Source: Deltaproteobacteria bacterium (lineage in GTDB: Bacteria > Desulfobacterota > Desulfobacteria > Desulfobacterales > JAFDMD01). From it: 39,773 nucleotides of DNA. The position numbers were made by a program, and so were the translations under genes. A model generated the notes under the pieces. The model was not told the DNA's origin and did not search any database. It worked only from the letters and a program-made list of their open reading frames with translations. The stretch lies in assembly GCA_019306185.1 (NCBI GenBank), contig JAFDMD010000007.1, positions 1-39,773 on the forward strand, given 5' to 3'. This document shows positions 1 through 9,550 of the stretch, in pieces. Every line of letters starts with the position of its first letter. Within the stretch, counting starts at the first letter, position 1.

Positions 1-1165
1 AAAACTCCTCTTTGCCGTCAAAGCTATTGCTTAACATTATTAGGTTGTTAAATTCTCTGATTATATAATCGCTATGAGTGGATATAAAAACTTTTAAGCC
101 GGAGTTTACGCAAAGCGCCAATAATCTTGCAATGTATATTTGATTTGCAGGATGCAGATGGCTTTCCGGCTCGTCTATCATTAATATATCCCCTTTTTGC
201 GCTTTATGCTTTAAGTAAAAGTAAATATCGGAAAGTCCTCTTGCCGAAGATGAAGCCAAATAAAGGGGAATGTTAAACTTTCCTTTTTTGCGGGCTGTTG
301 ATATAAAATGAATCTCTTTATCTACTTGCTTAAAATATCCGCCCGCCATATCTTTTATCGTCTTTAAAATTTCTTCTCCAAAACTTAAGGAACTTTTGCT
401 TGACTTGAGCTTACTTATATCCCGCGTAAAAAATATGTTGTCTTTAATGGGAAGCGCATAACGGGAGCTATACGCTTCTATAAGCTCGAAAGGATCAAAA
501 TGGCCTCTTTCGCCCGATACTTTTTGTAATTGCTCAATTAACTTGTCCTTATTTATATCGAGCTCTTTATAAAACAAGGATATAGCTTGTCTTTCGGCAG
601 ATAAAATAAACGGAGACGGAAAAGATGACTTTAATAATATATAGGAAAGAATAAAAGTTATACCATCGCTTAAAATAAAAAGAGGCGGCAATTTTTTTTT
701 ATCCTCCGTAATTAAAGACAAAATTACTTCTTTATCTTTTTCATATCTTGCTTCAATTTTGATATTTTTGCCAAATTGAACCACAGGCGAAATTTTATCT
801 ATAAAAGCGGGGCTATTTTGCTCTATTGATACAGATATTTTTGTATTCGGAAATTGATTTTCTCCAGCTCCGAAAATATTATGAATATTATCCGAAAACT
901 CCTCGGATATTTTGTTTATAATATTGGTCTTTTTTTTGTTTAATAATTCTATCGGTATTATTAAGCTTCCTTCTTTTATCAGTGTTTTTGCAAAATTTTC
1001 GCTCTCTTCAAGATGAAGATACTTTTTCCATTCTTCTAATAACCCGTATATCGCATAGGTAATATAGGTTTTGCCTGTATTATTGCCTCCCGCAATTATG
1101 GTAAGGTCATTTATCTTAATATCCGCTTTTTTGATTTGCCCGAGATTTTTAATTGAAACTTTCAT
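1..1165 (-). CDS. AAA-family ATPase (OLD/RecF-like), 3' end runs off the window
   Basis: Minus-strand frame from ATG at 1165: MKVSIKNLGQIKKADIKINDLTIIAGGNNTGKTYITYAIYGLL... (Walker A GGNNTGKT), ...DILMIDEPESHLHPANQIYIARLLA... (Walker B, D-loop). Absent from the ORF track because it has no stop inside the window. Confidence 0.85.
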   Translation of the reverse strand, partial: MKVSIKNLGQIKKADIKINDLTIIAGGNNTGKTYITYAIYGLLEEWKKYLHLEESENFAKTLIKEGSLIIPIELLNKKKTNIINKISEEFSDNIHNIFGAGENQFPNTKISVSIEQNSPAFIDKISPVVQFGKNIKIEARYEKDKEVILSLITEDKKKLPPLFILSDGITFILSYILLKSSFPSPFILSAERQAISLFYKELDINKDKLIEQLQKVSGERGHFDPFELIEAYSSRYALPIKDNIFFTRDISKLKSSKSSLSFGEEILKTIKDMAGGYFKQVDKEIHFISTARKKGKFNIPLYLASSSARGLSDIYFYLKHKAQKGDILMIDEPESHLHPANQIYIARLLALCVNSGLKVFISTHSDYIIREFNNLIMLSNSFDGKEEF

Positions 1166-1166
1166 T

Positions 1167-2119
1167 TTAACTTTCTAATTTTTTTTCTATTTTATCTATT
1201 CTTCTTTTTATTTCCGGAAGTTTTGGGATAACATGCTGAACTCTAAGCCATGTTTTGTGGGGCATTTGGACTAAAGTACTTGATACTGTTTCCCCTTTTG
1301 TTATTGATTTTGATACGCCGCACTGAGGACCTATTATAACCTGATCTTCTATGTTAAGATGCCCGCCTATTCCTGCTTGTCCTGCTATTATTACATTTTT
1401 TCCGATTTTGGAGCTTCCGGCGATTCCCACTTGAGCTATTATGAGGCTGTTTTCTCCTATTTCAACATTATGGGCTATATGAACGAGGTTATCTGTTTTT
1501 ACCCCTTTTTGTATCCATGTTTTATCCAAAGCGCCTCTGTCTATGGTCCGTCTGCATGAACATATCCGAAGCCGTCGCTTCCTATTACGGAACCGGCATG
1601 TATTATTACTCTTTTTCCTATAATGGTTTCCGCATAAATAACAACGTTCGGATATATTACGCTATTATCCCCTATTGTAACATTATCTCCTATAAAAACG
1701 TTGGGATGAATTATAACGCCATTTCCTATTACGGTTTTTTTGCCTATATACGAAAACGCGCCTATTGTAACGTTTTTGCCTATGCGTCCGCTTTTTTCTA
1801 TGCGGGCGTCCGGGCTTATTTGCGGATTTGGCTTGGGCTGCGGATAAAGGATTGATAGCGCCTTTGCAAAGGCAAGTCTGGGATTATCTACTATTATGGC
1901 GTTATTAAAAGAAGCTGAGTTGAAAAGATTTGCGGTAAGTATAACCGCTCCTACTTTTTGAGCGGAATCTTTTTTTTTTAATATTTTTTTATCCGTCAAA
2001 AATGTAATGTCATTTTCGCCGGCATTTATAAAGGAAGCAGCCTTTGCTACGGTTTTTTCGCCTTCTCCCTTTAATTTACCGCCTATTTTTTCGGCTATCT
2101 CTATTAGTTTTATTTTCAT
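1167..2119 (-). pseudogene. lpxD: UDP-3-O-acylglucosamine N-acyltransferase LpxD, split into two frames (1541-2119 N-terminal part, 1167-1529 C-terminal part)
   Basis: N-terminal LpxD domain plus hexapeptide repeats end at ...[18 protein letters not shown] different frame resumes at [32 protein letters not shown].... The usual KIPQIGxVxIGDxVEIGAN segment is absent between them. Confidence 0.88.
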
Positions 2120-2176
2120 AACTTATAACCGGCAGTATTTTTTTACGTCCGAATTTGATCATAGACGTTTATAAAT

Positions 2177-2213
2177 AGCGGTATAGACTTTGCAATGCAA
2201 AGTCTATACCGCT
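2177..2213. repeat. Perfect palindrome with GCAATGC core between skp and lpxD
   Basis: AGCGGTATAGACTTTGCA-A-TGCAAAGTCTATACCGCT: 18-bp perfect arms around one base. Confidence 0.9.
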
Positions 2214-2260
2214 TCAATTGTATATCTTAATTAGATTATTAAGACATAAGTTGCGGATTG

Positions 2261-2782
2261 TTATTTTAAAGAGTTATACCCTTTTATAACTTTATCCGTT
2301 ATATCTATGCCCGCAGAATATAATACTCCGCCCTGAACTTTTTCAACTATTAAGGAGTAGCCTTCCTTTTTGCCTATTCCTTCTATAACCGTAACGATCT
2401 TTTTTTGTATTTCTACCATCAGTTCTTGATATAACTTACCGGTATCATCGTTATATTTTTTTTGCGTTTCTCTGAATTTAACCAATTTTGCATTTAATTT
2501 GCCCTCTTTCTCTTTTCGCTTTTCGTCGGAAAGAACCGCTGCTTCTTTATCAAAGCTTTCTTTCATTTCTTTTAGTTCCGCGCTTTGTTTTTCAAGGTCT
2601 GCGCGCATTTTTTCCGCCTCTTTATTAAGCGTTTCGGATGCGGCTTTTCCTTTTTCCGAGCTTTCTATTATTTTTTGGAAATCCACTATGCCTATTTTAG
2701 GCATATCCGCCGCAGAAGCGGTAGAAGTAAGTATAAAACAAGAACCTATTATTAAAAAAAATAACCTTAAACTTTTAAACAT
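2261..2782 (-). CDS. skp: OmpH/Skp family periplasmic chaperone
   Basis: Signal peptide MFKSLRLFFLIIGSCFILTSTASAADMPKIGIVDFQKIIESSEKGK..., coiled-coil body; GGAGGAG RBS just upstream of ATG at 2782; adjacent to bamA and lpxD. Confidence 0.88.
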   Translation of the reverse strand: MFKSLRLFFLIIGSCFILTSTASAADMPKIGIVDFQKIIESSEKGKAASETLNKEAEKMRADLEKQSAELKEMKESFDKEAAVLSDEKRKEKEGKLNAKLVKFRETQKKYNDDTGKLYQELMVEIQKKIVTVIEGIGKKEGYSLIVEKVQGGVLYSAGIDITDKVIKGYNSLK

Positions 2783-2984
2783 TTCTCCTCCAAAATAAAA
2801 TTGTTTGTAATGATTTAATCTGCCTATTAACTTTATAAAAACTTTTGCATACCCTATTATTTTGCCCGTTTTATATGTTATGCCGAAATTATACGGACTC
2901 TGCAATGACCAAAATTATATCAAGACTTGCAAATAAATAATTTTTTTTGTTATGCAAAATTTTTACGGATAAATATAATATTTT

Positions 2985-5618
2985 TTAAAACGCGGAGCCT
3001 ATGGTAAACTCCCATCTGCCGCCGCCCTCGCCCTCTTCTTTATCAAGGATATGCCCGTATTCCACTCGGATTGGACCTAACGGGGAAATCCATCTTATTC
3101 CTCCGCCTATGCTTTCTCTTAAAGAGCTTAATTCTATATCCTCATTGTCGTCATATACGTTTCCGGTGTCAAAAAATACTACTCCGCTCATTCCGGCTTT
3201 TTCAAATATCGGAAATACTGCTTCAAGGTTTAACTGAACAAATTTATTTCCTCCTTTGTAAACTTTAACGCCGTTTTCTGTATAAGAAGGACTTAAATCT
3301 TCCCAATAAAAACCGCGTAAAGAATTGATGCCTCCGAGATAAAAACGTTCGTAAGTAGGAAGAAGTCCGTCGGAATTTTCGGTTACATAACCGAATTTTC
3401 CATGTATTACTCCTGTTATTTTAAAAAAAAGCGGATAATACCAGCTTGTTTCGCCTCTTACTTTTGTAAAAGCTATATCGTCCGCTCCTACGCCCGCATA
3501 TTGAACCGATATGCCATGAGTAGAGCCTTTGGTAGGGTTAAAGCGTCTGTTTCTGGAATCGTAACGCAACCCTAGTGTAACGCTGCTTTCGACATTGCTT
3601 CCTTCGTCTTCCATATCGCGTATGCTTTCCGTAGCATCATCTTCGACATTGGATATTTCAATATCTTCAAAAAGATAGGAAAAATATGCTCTGGTATTTT
3701 TCAAGATAGGATACCCGAACTCAAACTCTATTCCTCTGTCAACTTTATCATAGCTATCATAATCGGTTTCCCAATTAAAAAGCCCTAATCTTCCGGATAG
3801 CGGTATATCGAACATCCAAGGTTCCGTAAAACTAAAATCGTATCTTGTAGTAGATGAACCAGTATTGATTTTTAAGGATATTTCCTGTCCTTTTCCCAAA
3901 AAGTTTCTCTGAGTAACCGAGGCGACCCCGTATAATTTATCTAAACTGCTGTAACCGCCTCCGAAACTAAAATTTCCGGTAGGTTTTTCGGTTACGTTTA
4001 CCGCAAGCCCCATTGTATCCTGCCCGTCTCCTTCTATCGGATTTACCTGCACGCTTTCAAAAAAATCCAATCTGTTTAATTTGCCTACGCTTTTTTTAAT
4101 ATCGGAACCGCTGTAAAGCTCTTTTTCCCTTACTTCCAATTCTCTGCGGATAACCTTATCTCTGGTTCTTGTATTGCCGGTTATTTCTATTCTGTCAAAA
4201 TAAACTTGAGGCCCTTTTGTAACATTATATTTCACGTCTATTGTTTTATCCGCCGCATTCTCATTTGTAAGCGGAACTATGTTGGCATGAGCATACCCCT
4301 CGTCCGAATATAAGTCCGTTAAAAGGAGTATGTCTTCTCGCAATATTTCTTTGTTGAAATATTCCTCTTTTTTAATTTTTATGCTTTTTTCAAGTTCCTC
4401 TTTTTTAATAACATCGCCTGTTAATTCTATATTTCCTACTTTAAAACGTTCGCCTTCAATTATATTTATCGCTATGTATATGCCGTCTTCTTTGTAGCTA
4501 ACTATCGGCTCGCCTACTTTGGCGAATACATATCCTTTGGTTTGATAAAAAGCCTCTATTAACGCGGCGTCCTGCTCCAGATTTTGCATTTTAAGTTCTC
4601 CGGAAGATGTAAGCCACGATAAAAAACCTTCCTCGTTCGTTTTCATAAGTTTTTTTAATTTTTTTTCGGAATAGACTGTATTGCCTGTAATTTTTATGTC
4701 TTTTATGCGTATTTTATTGCCTTCGTTTATTATAAATTCAACGTTGGCTTTGTCGTTTTGGGTTTCTCCGATTTTATAACTTGCTTTTACGTTATGATAG
4801 TTTTCACTTTTGTAAAAATCTTCTATTCTGCCCGCGCTTGTTTGCAAATCTAAAATATTAAGTATCGAACCTGTTTTTACGCTTAAATTCTCGTTTATTT
4901 CGTCGTCGTCATAAACTTCGTTGCCGGATATTGTAATAGCGGCAATAACCGGTTTTTCCACTATGTTAAAGATAACCTTTTTACCTTTAGCGCTTTCCTC
5001 TAATTGAACGGTTACGTCTTCGAAATAACCCATTTTATATATGGATTGTATCTCCGAAGATATTCTTTTTTCGGAAAAAGCGTCTCCTTTTTTAGAAGAA
5101 ACCTTATTTAAAATAGCCGCCGCCTCTATTCGTTTGTTGCCTGATACGGATATTTCGGCTATTTTTTCTCGTTTGAATAGTTTTATTGTTATGTTTTCCC
5201 CTATATCTTCTATTGCTCCGAAAAAAGCGCCCGCATTTTGTCCGTCCGCAAAAAATACTTGGGGTTCGTTGTTTGAAAAGGTCTCGATTAATTTTGCATC
5301 TACGCTAAATCTATCGCCAAGCCATATAACGCCGCCGGATACTATATAATCGGCTTTTGCCTTTAGCCCGATCTCTCTTGCTTGAGCCGCGTCTATAACG
5401 TCAAGCGGCATATTTTGCCCGCTTATAATAACGGCGCCCGCCTGTTCAAAACGTTTTTCCAATGTCTCTTTTATTTTGGGCTGCAGTTCCGAAATATCCC
5501 TATCCGAATTCAAACTAAACGGGATAACCAAAATTTTGGCCGATTCCGCAAAAAGAATGCTCGGGATAAAAAAAATAATTGCTAAAAATATTATTGTCCG
5601 GTTTAACCTTTGTTTCAT
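2985..5618 (-). CDS. bamA: Outer membrane protein assembly factor BamA (POTRA repeats + Omp85 barrel)
   Basis: Repeated POTRA-type motifs (ISGNEVYDDDEI..., ITGNTVYSEKKL..., ITGNTRTRDKVIRREL) and Omp85 end (FYLGGINSLRGFYWEDL..., GGGIRWISPLGPIRVEYGH). Start set at MKQRLNRTIIFLAIIFF preceded by GAGGTGG. Confidence 0.93.
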   Translation of the reverse strand: MKQRLNRTIIFLAIIFFIPSILFAESAKILVIPFSLNSDRDISELQPKIKETLEKRFEQAGAVIISGQNMPLDVIDAAQAREIGLKAKADYIVSGGVIWLGDRFSVDAKLIETFSNNEPQVFFADGQNAGAFFGAIEDIGENITIKLFKREKIAEISVSGNKRIEAAAILNKVSSKKGDAFSEKRISSEIQSIYKMGYFEDVTVQLEESAKGKKVIFNIVEKPVIAAITISGNEVYDDDEINENLSVKTGSILNILDLQTSAGRIEDFYKSENYHNVKASYKIGETQNDKANVEFIINEGNKIRIKDIKITGNTVYSEKKLKKLMKTNEEGFLSWLTSSGELKMQNLEQDAALIEAFYQTKGYVFAKVGEPIVSYKEDGIYIAINIIEGERFKVGNIELTGDVIKKEELEKSIKIKKEEYFNKEILREDILLLTDLYSDEGYAHANIVPLTNENAADKTIDVKYNVTKGPQVYFDRIEITGNTRTRDKVIRRELEVREKELYSGSDIKKSVGKLNRLDFFESVQVNPIEGDGQDTMGLAVNVTEKPTGNFSFGGGYSSLDKLYGVASVTQRNFLGKGQEISLKINTGSSTTRYDFSFTEPWMFDIPLSGRLGLFNWETDYDSYDKVDRGIEFEFGYPILKNTRAYFSYLFEDIEISNVEDDATESIRDMEDEGSNVESSVTLGLRYDSRNRRFNPTKGSTHGISVQYAGVGADDIAFTKVRGETSWYYPLFFKITGVIHGKFGYVTENSDGLLPTYERFYLGGINSLRGFYWEDLSPSYTENGVKVYKGGNKFVQLNLEAVFPIFEKAGMSGVVFFDTGNVYDDNEDIELSSLRESIGGGIRWISPLGPIRVEYGHILDKEEGEGGGRWEFTIGSAF

Positions 5619-5628
5619 TATAACCACC

Positions 5629-6312
5629 TCAATTGATTTCAACGAGTTTGCCGTCGATAATGGTAACTCTTTTTTGCATATATCCGGCAAGCTCCAAATT
5701 ATGAGTAACTATCGCCATAGTCATATTTAATTCTTTATTTAATTGAAAGAGTAAATTGTGAATTTTTGCGCTGTTTTTCTCGTCAAGATTGCCCGTAGGC
5801 TCGTCCGCCAAAAGTATTTTCGGCTCCATTATTATAGCCCGCGCCAAAGCTACCCTTTGCTGCTCTCCGCCCGAAAGCTCCGCTGCTATGTTATTGCGCC
5901 TGTCTTGCAACCCTACCTTTACCAAAAGGGCTTCCGCTTTCTCCTTTGCCTTCTCTTTTTTCATTCCGTACATCAGGCATGGCATCATTATATTTTCCGC
6001 CGCCGTAAATTCGGCGAGAAGATGATGAAACTGAAAAACAAATCCTATATGTTTATTTCTAAATTCCGCAAGCTTTACTTTATCGAATAAAAAAATATCT
6101 TCGTTTTCAAAAAATATCGAGCCGGAATCCGGAAAATCAAGCGTCCCTAATATATGTAAAAGAGTTGATTTGCCTATGCCGGATTCGCCTACAATAGCAA
6201 GACTTTCCGCTTTGTTTATATTAAAATTAATATTTTTTAATATATCAAAAGTAAAATCTTTTCCTTTAAAGGTTTTGCTTAAATTTTTTATGCTTATAAA
6301 GTTTTGTTCCAC
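5629..6312 (-). CDS. lolD: Lipoprotein-releasing system ATP-binding protein LolD
   Basis: GESGIGKST Walker A, LSGGEQQRVALARA signature, LADEPTGNLD; next to a LolC/E permease. Confidence 0.92.
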   Translation of the reverse strand: MEQNFISIKNLSKTFKGKDFTFDILKNINFNINKAESLAIVGESGIGKSTLLHILGTLDFPDSGSIFFENEDIFLFDKVKLAEFRNKHIGFVFQFHHLLAEFTAAENIMMPCLMYGMKKEKAKEKAEALLVKVGLQDRRNNIAAELSGGEQQRVALARAIIMEPKILLADEPTGNLDEKNSAKIHNLLFQLNKELNMTMAIVTHNLELAGYMQKRVTIIDGKLVEIN

Positions 6313-6327
6313 AAATCATCCTCTTTC

Positions 6328-7563
6328 TTATCCGTATCTTATGGCGTCAACGGGGTTAAGTCTCGCTGCCTGACGCGCCGGATAAATAGTGGCTATAAAG
6401 CATATAAATAAAGAAGAAGCCGTTATTGCTATTATGTCCGTAAGTTTTAGTTCAACCGGCAGAGTGGCAAAAAAATATATATCTTCCGGAAGACTTATAA
6501 ATTTATATTTGCTAAGCGCAAAGGTAAGGCAAATTCCGAAAACAACCCCTATAAAAGTTCCGATGCCTCCTATTGTCAAACCTTTTAACATAAATATTCT
6601 TTTTATTATTTTATCGGAAGCGCCCATTGCTTTTAATATTGCAATATCTTTCCTTTTTTCCATAACCATCATTATAAGCATACTCGCTATATTAAAAGCC
6701 GCCACCAAAACTATTAAGATTAGGATTATAAACATTGCGGTTTTTTCCATTTTTAACGCGGAAAATAAATTTTTGTTCATACTCATCCAATCTTTGCCCC
6801 AGTATGAAGGTCCCGCCTCCGCCACAATCTCATTTAAAACTTTGCCCGCGTTATATATGTCTTTTACGTTTATGGCAATCCCGTTTACAATTTTTTCCAT
6901 ATTAAGTATTTGTCGCGCATCTTCCAAAGGGGTATATATAACGGCAGAATCATATTCGGACATTCCGGAATCGAAAATTCCGGCTACCGCCACTCTTTTC
7001 ATAACAGGGATATAGCCTATTGGCGAAACTCTTCCTTTGGGAAGCATTACATATACCGTATCTCCAGCGTTAACTCCTATTTCTTCCGCAAGACTTTTTC
7101 CCAAAACAATTTTTGATATTCGCTTTTTGCCGTTTTGACGCTCCGCTGTTTCGGAATATTGAGCAATTATTTTTTTAACGCTTTTTTCTACGGTTCCCGC
7201 GGAGGAATTTAAATCTATACCTTTTAATACGGCGCCGGAAGTATTGGAAGCGGATTTGATTATTATTTGAGAATATATAAAAGGAGTAGCCGAAACTACG
7301 GAATCGAAATTTTTAACGGTTTCTATTTTTTCCTTATAATCGTAAAACTCTCCTCCGTAACGCATTAATAATATATGAGATTCCACTCCGAGTATTTTAT
7401 TTCTCAGCTCTGTTTTAGCCCCTGTCATAACCGCTATTACAACGAGTAAAGCCATAACTCCTACGGCTACGCCGGATATGGATAGCAGGGTAATAAGGGA
7501 TAAAAATCCCCCTTGATTTTTTGATCTTAAGTATCTTTTGCTTATAAAAAATTCAAATGGCAA
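6328..7563 (-). CDS. Lipoprotein-releasing ABC transporter permease LolC/LolE
   Basis: MPFEFFISKRYLRSKNQGGFLSLITLLSISGVAVGVMALLVVIAVMTG... FtsX-like permease with ILKAMGASDKIIKRIF and C-terminal YPARQAARLNPVDAIRYG. Confidence 0.92.
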   Translation of the reverse strand: MPFEFFISKRYLRSKNQGGFLSLITLLSISGVAVGVMALLVVIAVMTGAKTELRNKILGVESHILLMRYGGEFYDYKEKIETVKNFDSVVSATPFIYSQIIIKSASNTSGAVLKGIDLNSSAGTVEKSVKKIIAQYSETAERQNGKKRISKIVLGKSLAEEIGVNAGDTVYVMLPKGRVSPIGYIPVMKRVAVAGIFDSGMSEYDSAVIYTPLEDARQILNMEKIVNGIAINVKDIYNAGKVLNEIVAEAGPSYWGKDWMSMNKNLFSALKMEKTAMFIILILIVLVAAFNIASMLIMMVMEKRKDIAILKAMGASDKIIKRIFMLKGLTIGGIGTFIGVVFGICLTFALSKYKFISLPEDIYFFATLPVELKLTDIIAITASSLFICFIATIYPARQAARLNPVDAIRYG

Positions 7564-7602
7564 AGTATTTTACCTTTTTAGAATGTTATTTAAATGCTTT
7601 TG

Positions 7603-9456
7603 CTATGATTGTTTAATTTTTTCGTGCAGATTTTCACAAAAATTATAATAGGCGCTATATTTTTCTTTTACGTCAGCCTTTTTTAACTTGCCGACATCGT
7701 TAATTACTTTTTTACAAAAATCGGCTTTTAGCTCTTTTAAGTTATCTTTTTTACCGATTTTTTTATTATTTTTTAATTTCTTCTTAATTTCCGCAATTAA
7801 AGGAAGGTTATCAGGGACTTCCAAATCCGTATTATATCTTTCTTTGACGCAGTCTAATAAAATATTTTTATCAAACATGTCCTCTAAAGTAGCTTCAATG
7901 TTTGTGTCGAAAATATCATTTATTGTAAATAAATTTTTATTATCAAAATTTTCATCCTTTAAAACTTGCTTTTTTATCTTTAAACCGTCTTTATCCGCAT
8001 CTAACGCTATATAGCCTTTAATTAATTTCTGATGAAAAAACTTGGTATATTTAGGAATAGATTCAACGCCGTCCGCAGATATTGAACATATGTTTTGGGG
8101 CTTCAAATCGCTTTTAAATTTTTTTGTAAAAGCGTCAAAAATATCTCTATCCGTTTTTCCCTCAAAAATTAACATATTAGGTTCAATCATCTCAAATATA
8201 GAGGTTCCCAAAGCTTCATATAAAACCTCCTCTTTATACGGATTATTTTTATCAATCGGAGTAATTTTAGTTAAAGAATGCTTACGCTCTACGCTAATAT
8301 GCCTATCAATATTTTTTTTATCTATCATATAAATGGAATGAGTAGCCAATAAAACCGTATTATTTTCGGCTATACGCAAAATTTCGTCTCTTAAATAACG
8401 GACGCCGCTCGGGTGCAGATGAGTTTCCGGTTCGTCAAGCAAAATAATCTTATTTTTCAATATATTAGTTTTGTTTTCCGCGGAAAGGTTTAATAAAATT
8501 GAGATAAACTGCTTAAAGCCGTCGCTTCTTTGATTCATTTTATACTTTGGAAGGCTGTTATCCTTATCCTCGACGCTTACCTTACAATTTAAATTCTCCT
8601 CAATTCTTATCTTTATTTTTATCTTATGCTCTTTCCAAATTTCATTAATATGTTGCGTTATATTTTTGGAAAGCAATTCCTCTGTTTCCTGCCTATTTTC
8701 ATCGCTTTTTTTAATCAGATCGATTCGCTGCTCTATATCTTCAATTTCAGAAATTTTAAAAATATTTCTTAACGGAATTGAAATGCTATTATTATTTTTA
8801 AAATTCTCCAAATGAACAGGTTCGTTAATCAAATATCGATCTTTGGATTCCCACAAAATAACTTCGGGCATATAAGCTTCAAGCGCCTCAAATAGGTCTA
8901 TATGACGTCTTAATAATGTCAGCGTTAATAAGCTATAGGTATCTCCTAATAGTTCTTTAACATTTTCAGCTGTAATTTTTTCTTCGCCATTATAGAGCTC
9001 TTTAATATGAACTATAATATCCTCTTCTTTGTCAAACACGTAATTTTGAAACTCTTTATTAGCATCTATACTAACATCTAAGAAACTATCCTGCCGCTTA
9101 TTATCTTTATCAATTTCAACATATCTATAAATTGATTTATTAATCTTTATTAACTTTGCAAGTTCAGGGCTGATTATTTCTTTAAGTTTTTCAATATAAT
9201 GATCCGTATCTTCAATCTCCAAACTATAAGTAACCGAAATAGATTCGCCGGAATTAAATGCCTCTTTATTACAATCAAGATCGTAATCAACTTGTTGATC
9301 TTTATTCAAAAGAGATATTGCTTTTAATATATTACTTTTTCCGCTCTCGTTTATTCCTAACAATATAAAGCAGTTTTTTTCGGAAATATCGTTAAAATCC
9401 AGCTCTAATTTTTTAATACTTCTAAAGTTTTCTATTGCTATTTTTTTAAGTATCAT
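7603..9456 (-). CDS. OLD-family ATP-dependent endonuclease (AAA ATPase + TOPRIM)
   Basis: GINESGKSNILKAI Walker A; LLDEPETHLHPSGVRYLRDEIL; C-terminal TOPRIM-like IFEGKTDRDIFDAF...GYIALDADKDG. Confidence 0.88.
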   Translation of the reverse strand: MILKKIAIENFRSIKKLELDFNDISEKNCFILLGINESGKSNILKAISLLNKDQQVDYDLDCNKEAFNSGESISVTYSLEIEDTDHYIEKLKEIISPELAKLIKINKSIYRYVEIDKDNKRQDSFLDVSIDANKEFQNYVFDKEEDIIVHIKELYNGEEKITAENVKELLGDTYSLLTLTLLRRHIDLFEALEAYMPEVILWESKDRYLINEPVHLENFKNNNSISIPLRNIFKISEIEDIEQRIDLIKKSDENRQETEELLSKNITQHINEIWKEHKIKIKIRIEENLNCKVSVEDKDNSLPKYKMNQRSDGFKQFISILLNLSAENKTNILKNKIILLDEPETHLHPSGVRYLRDEILRIAENNTVLLATHSIYMIDKKNIDRHISVERKHSLTKITPIDKNNPYKEEVLYEALGTSIFEMIEPNMLIFEGKTDRDIFDAFTKKFKSDLKPQNICSISADGVESIPKYTKFFHQKLIKGYIALDADKDGLKIKKQVLKDENFDNKNLFTINDIFDTNIEATLEDMFDKNILLDCVKERYNTDLEVPDNLPLIAEIKKKLKNNKKIGKKDNLKELKADFCKKVINDVGKLKKADVKEKYSAYYNFCENLHEKIKQS

Positions 9457-9550
9457 TTCGATATAATCGACTGCCTTTATTTAATTCGCCTATGTTATAC
9501 ATTCTATAAATTATCATATTTTTTATTAAACGATTTTTATTTTTTTAATA

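Noticed and set aside
1517-1855. Plus-strand 112-aa ORF rich in Y/S ([12 protein letters not shown]...[16 protein letters not shown])
   Set aside because: Antisense to the hexapeptide-repeat region of lpxD; the repetitive composition is a shadow of the repeats, not an independent protein.
6389-7015. 208-aa plus-strand ORF opposite lolC/E
   Set aside because: Antisense open frame arising from codon bias over a well-supported permease.
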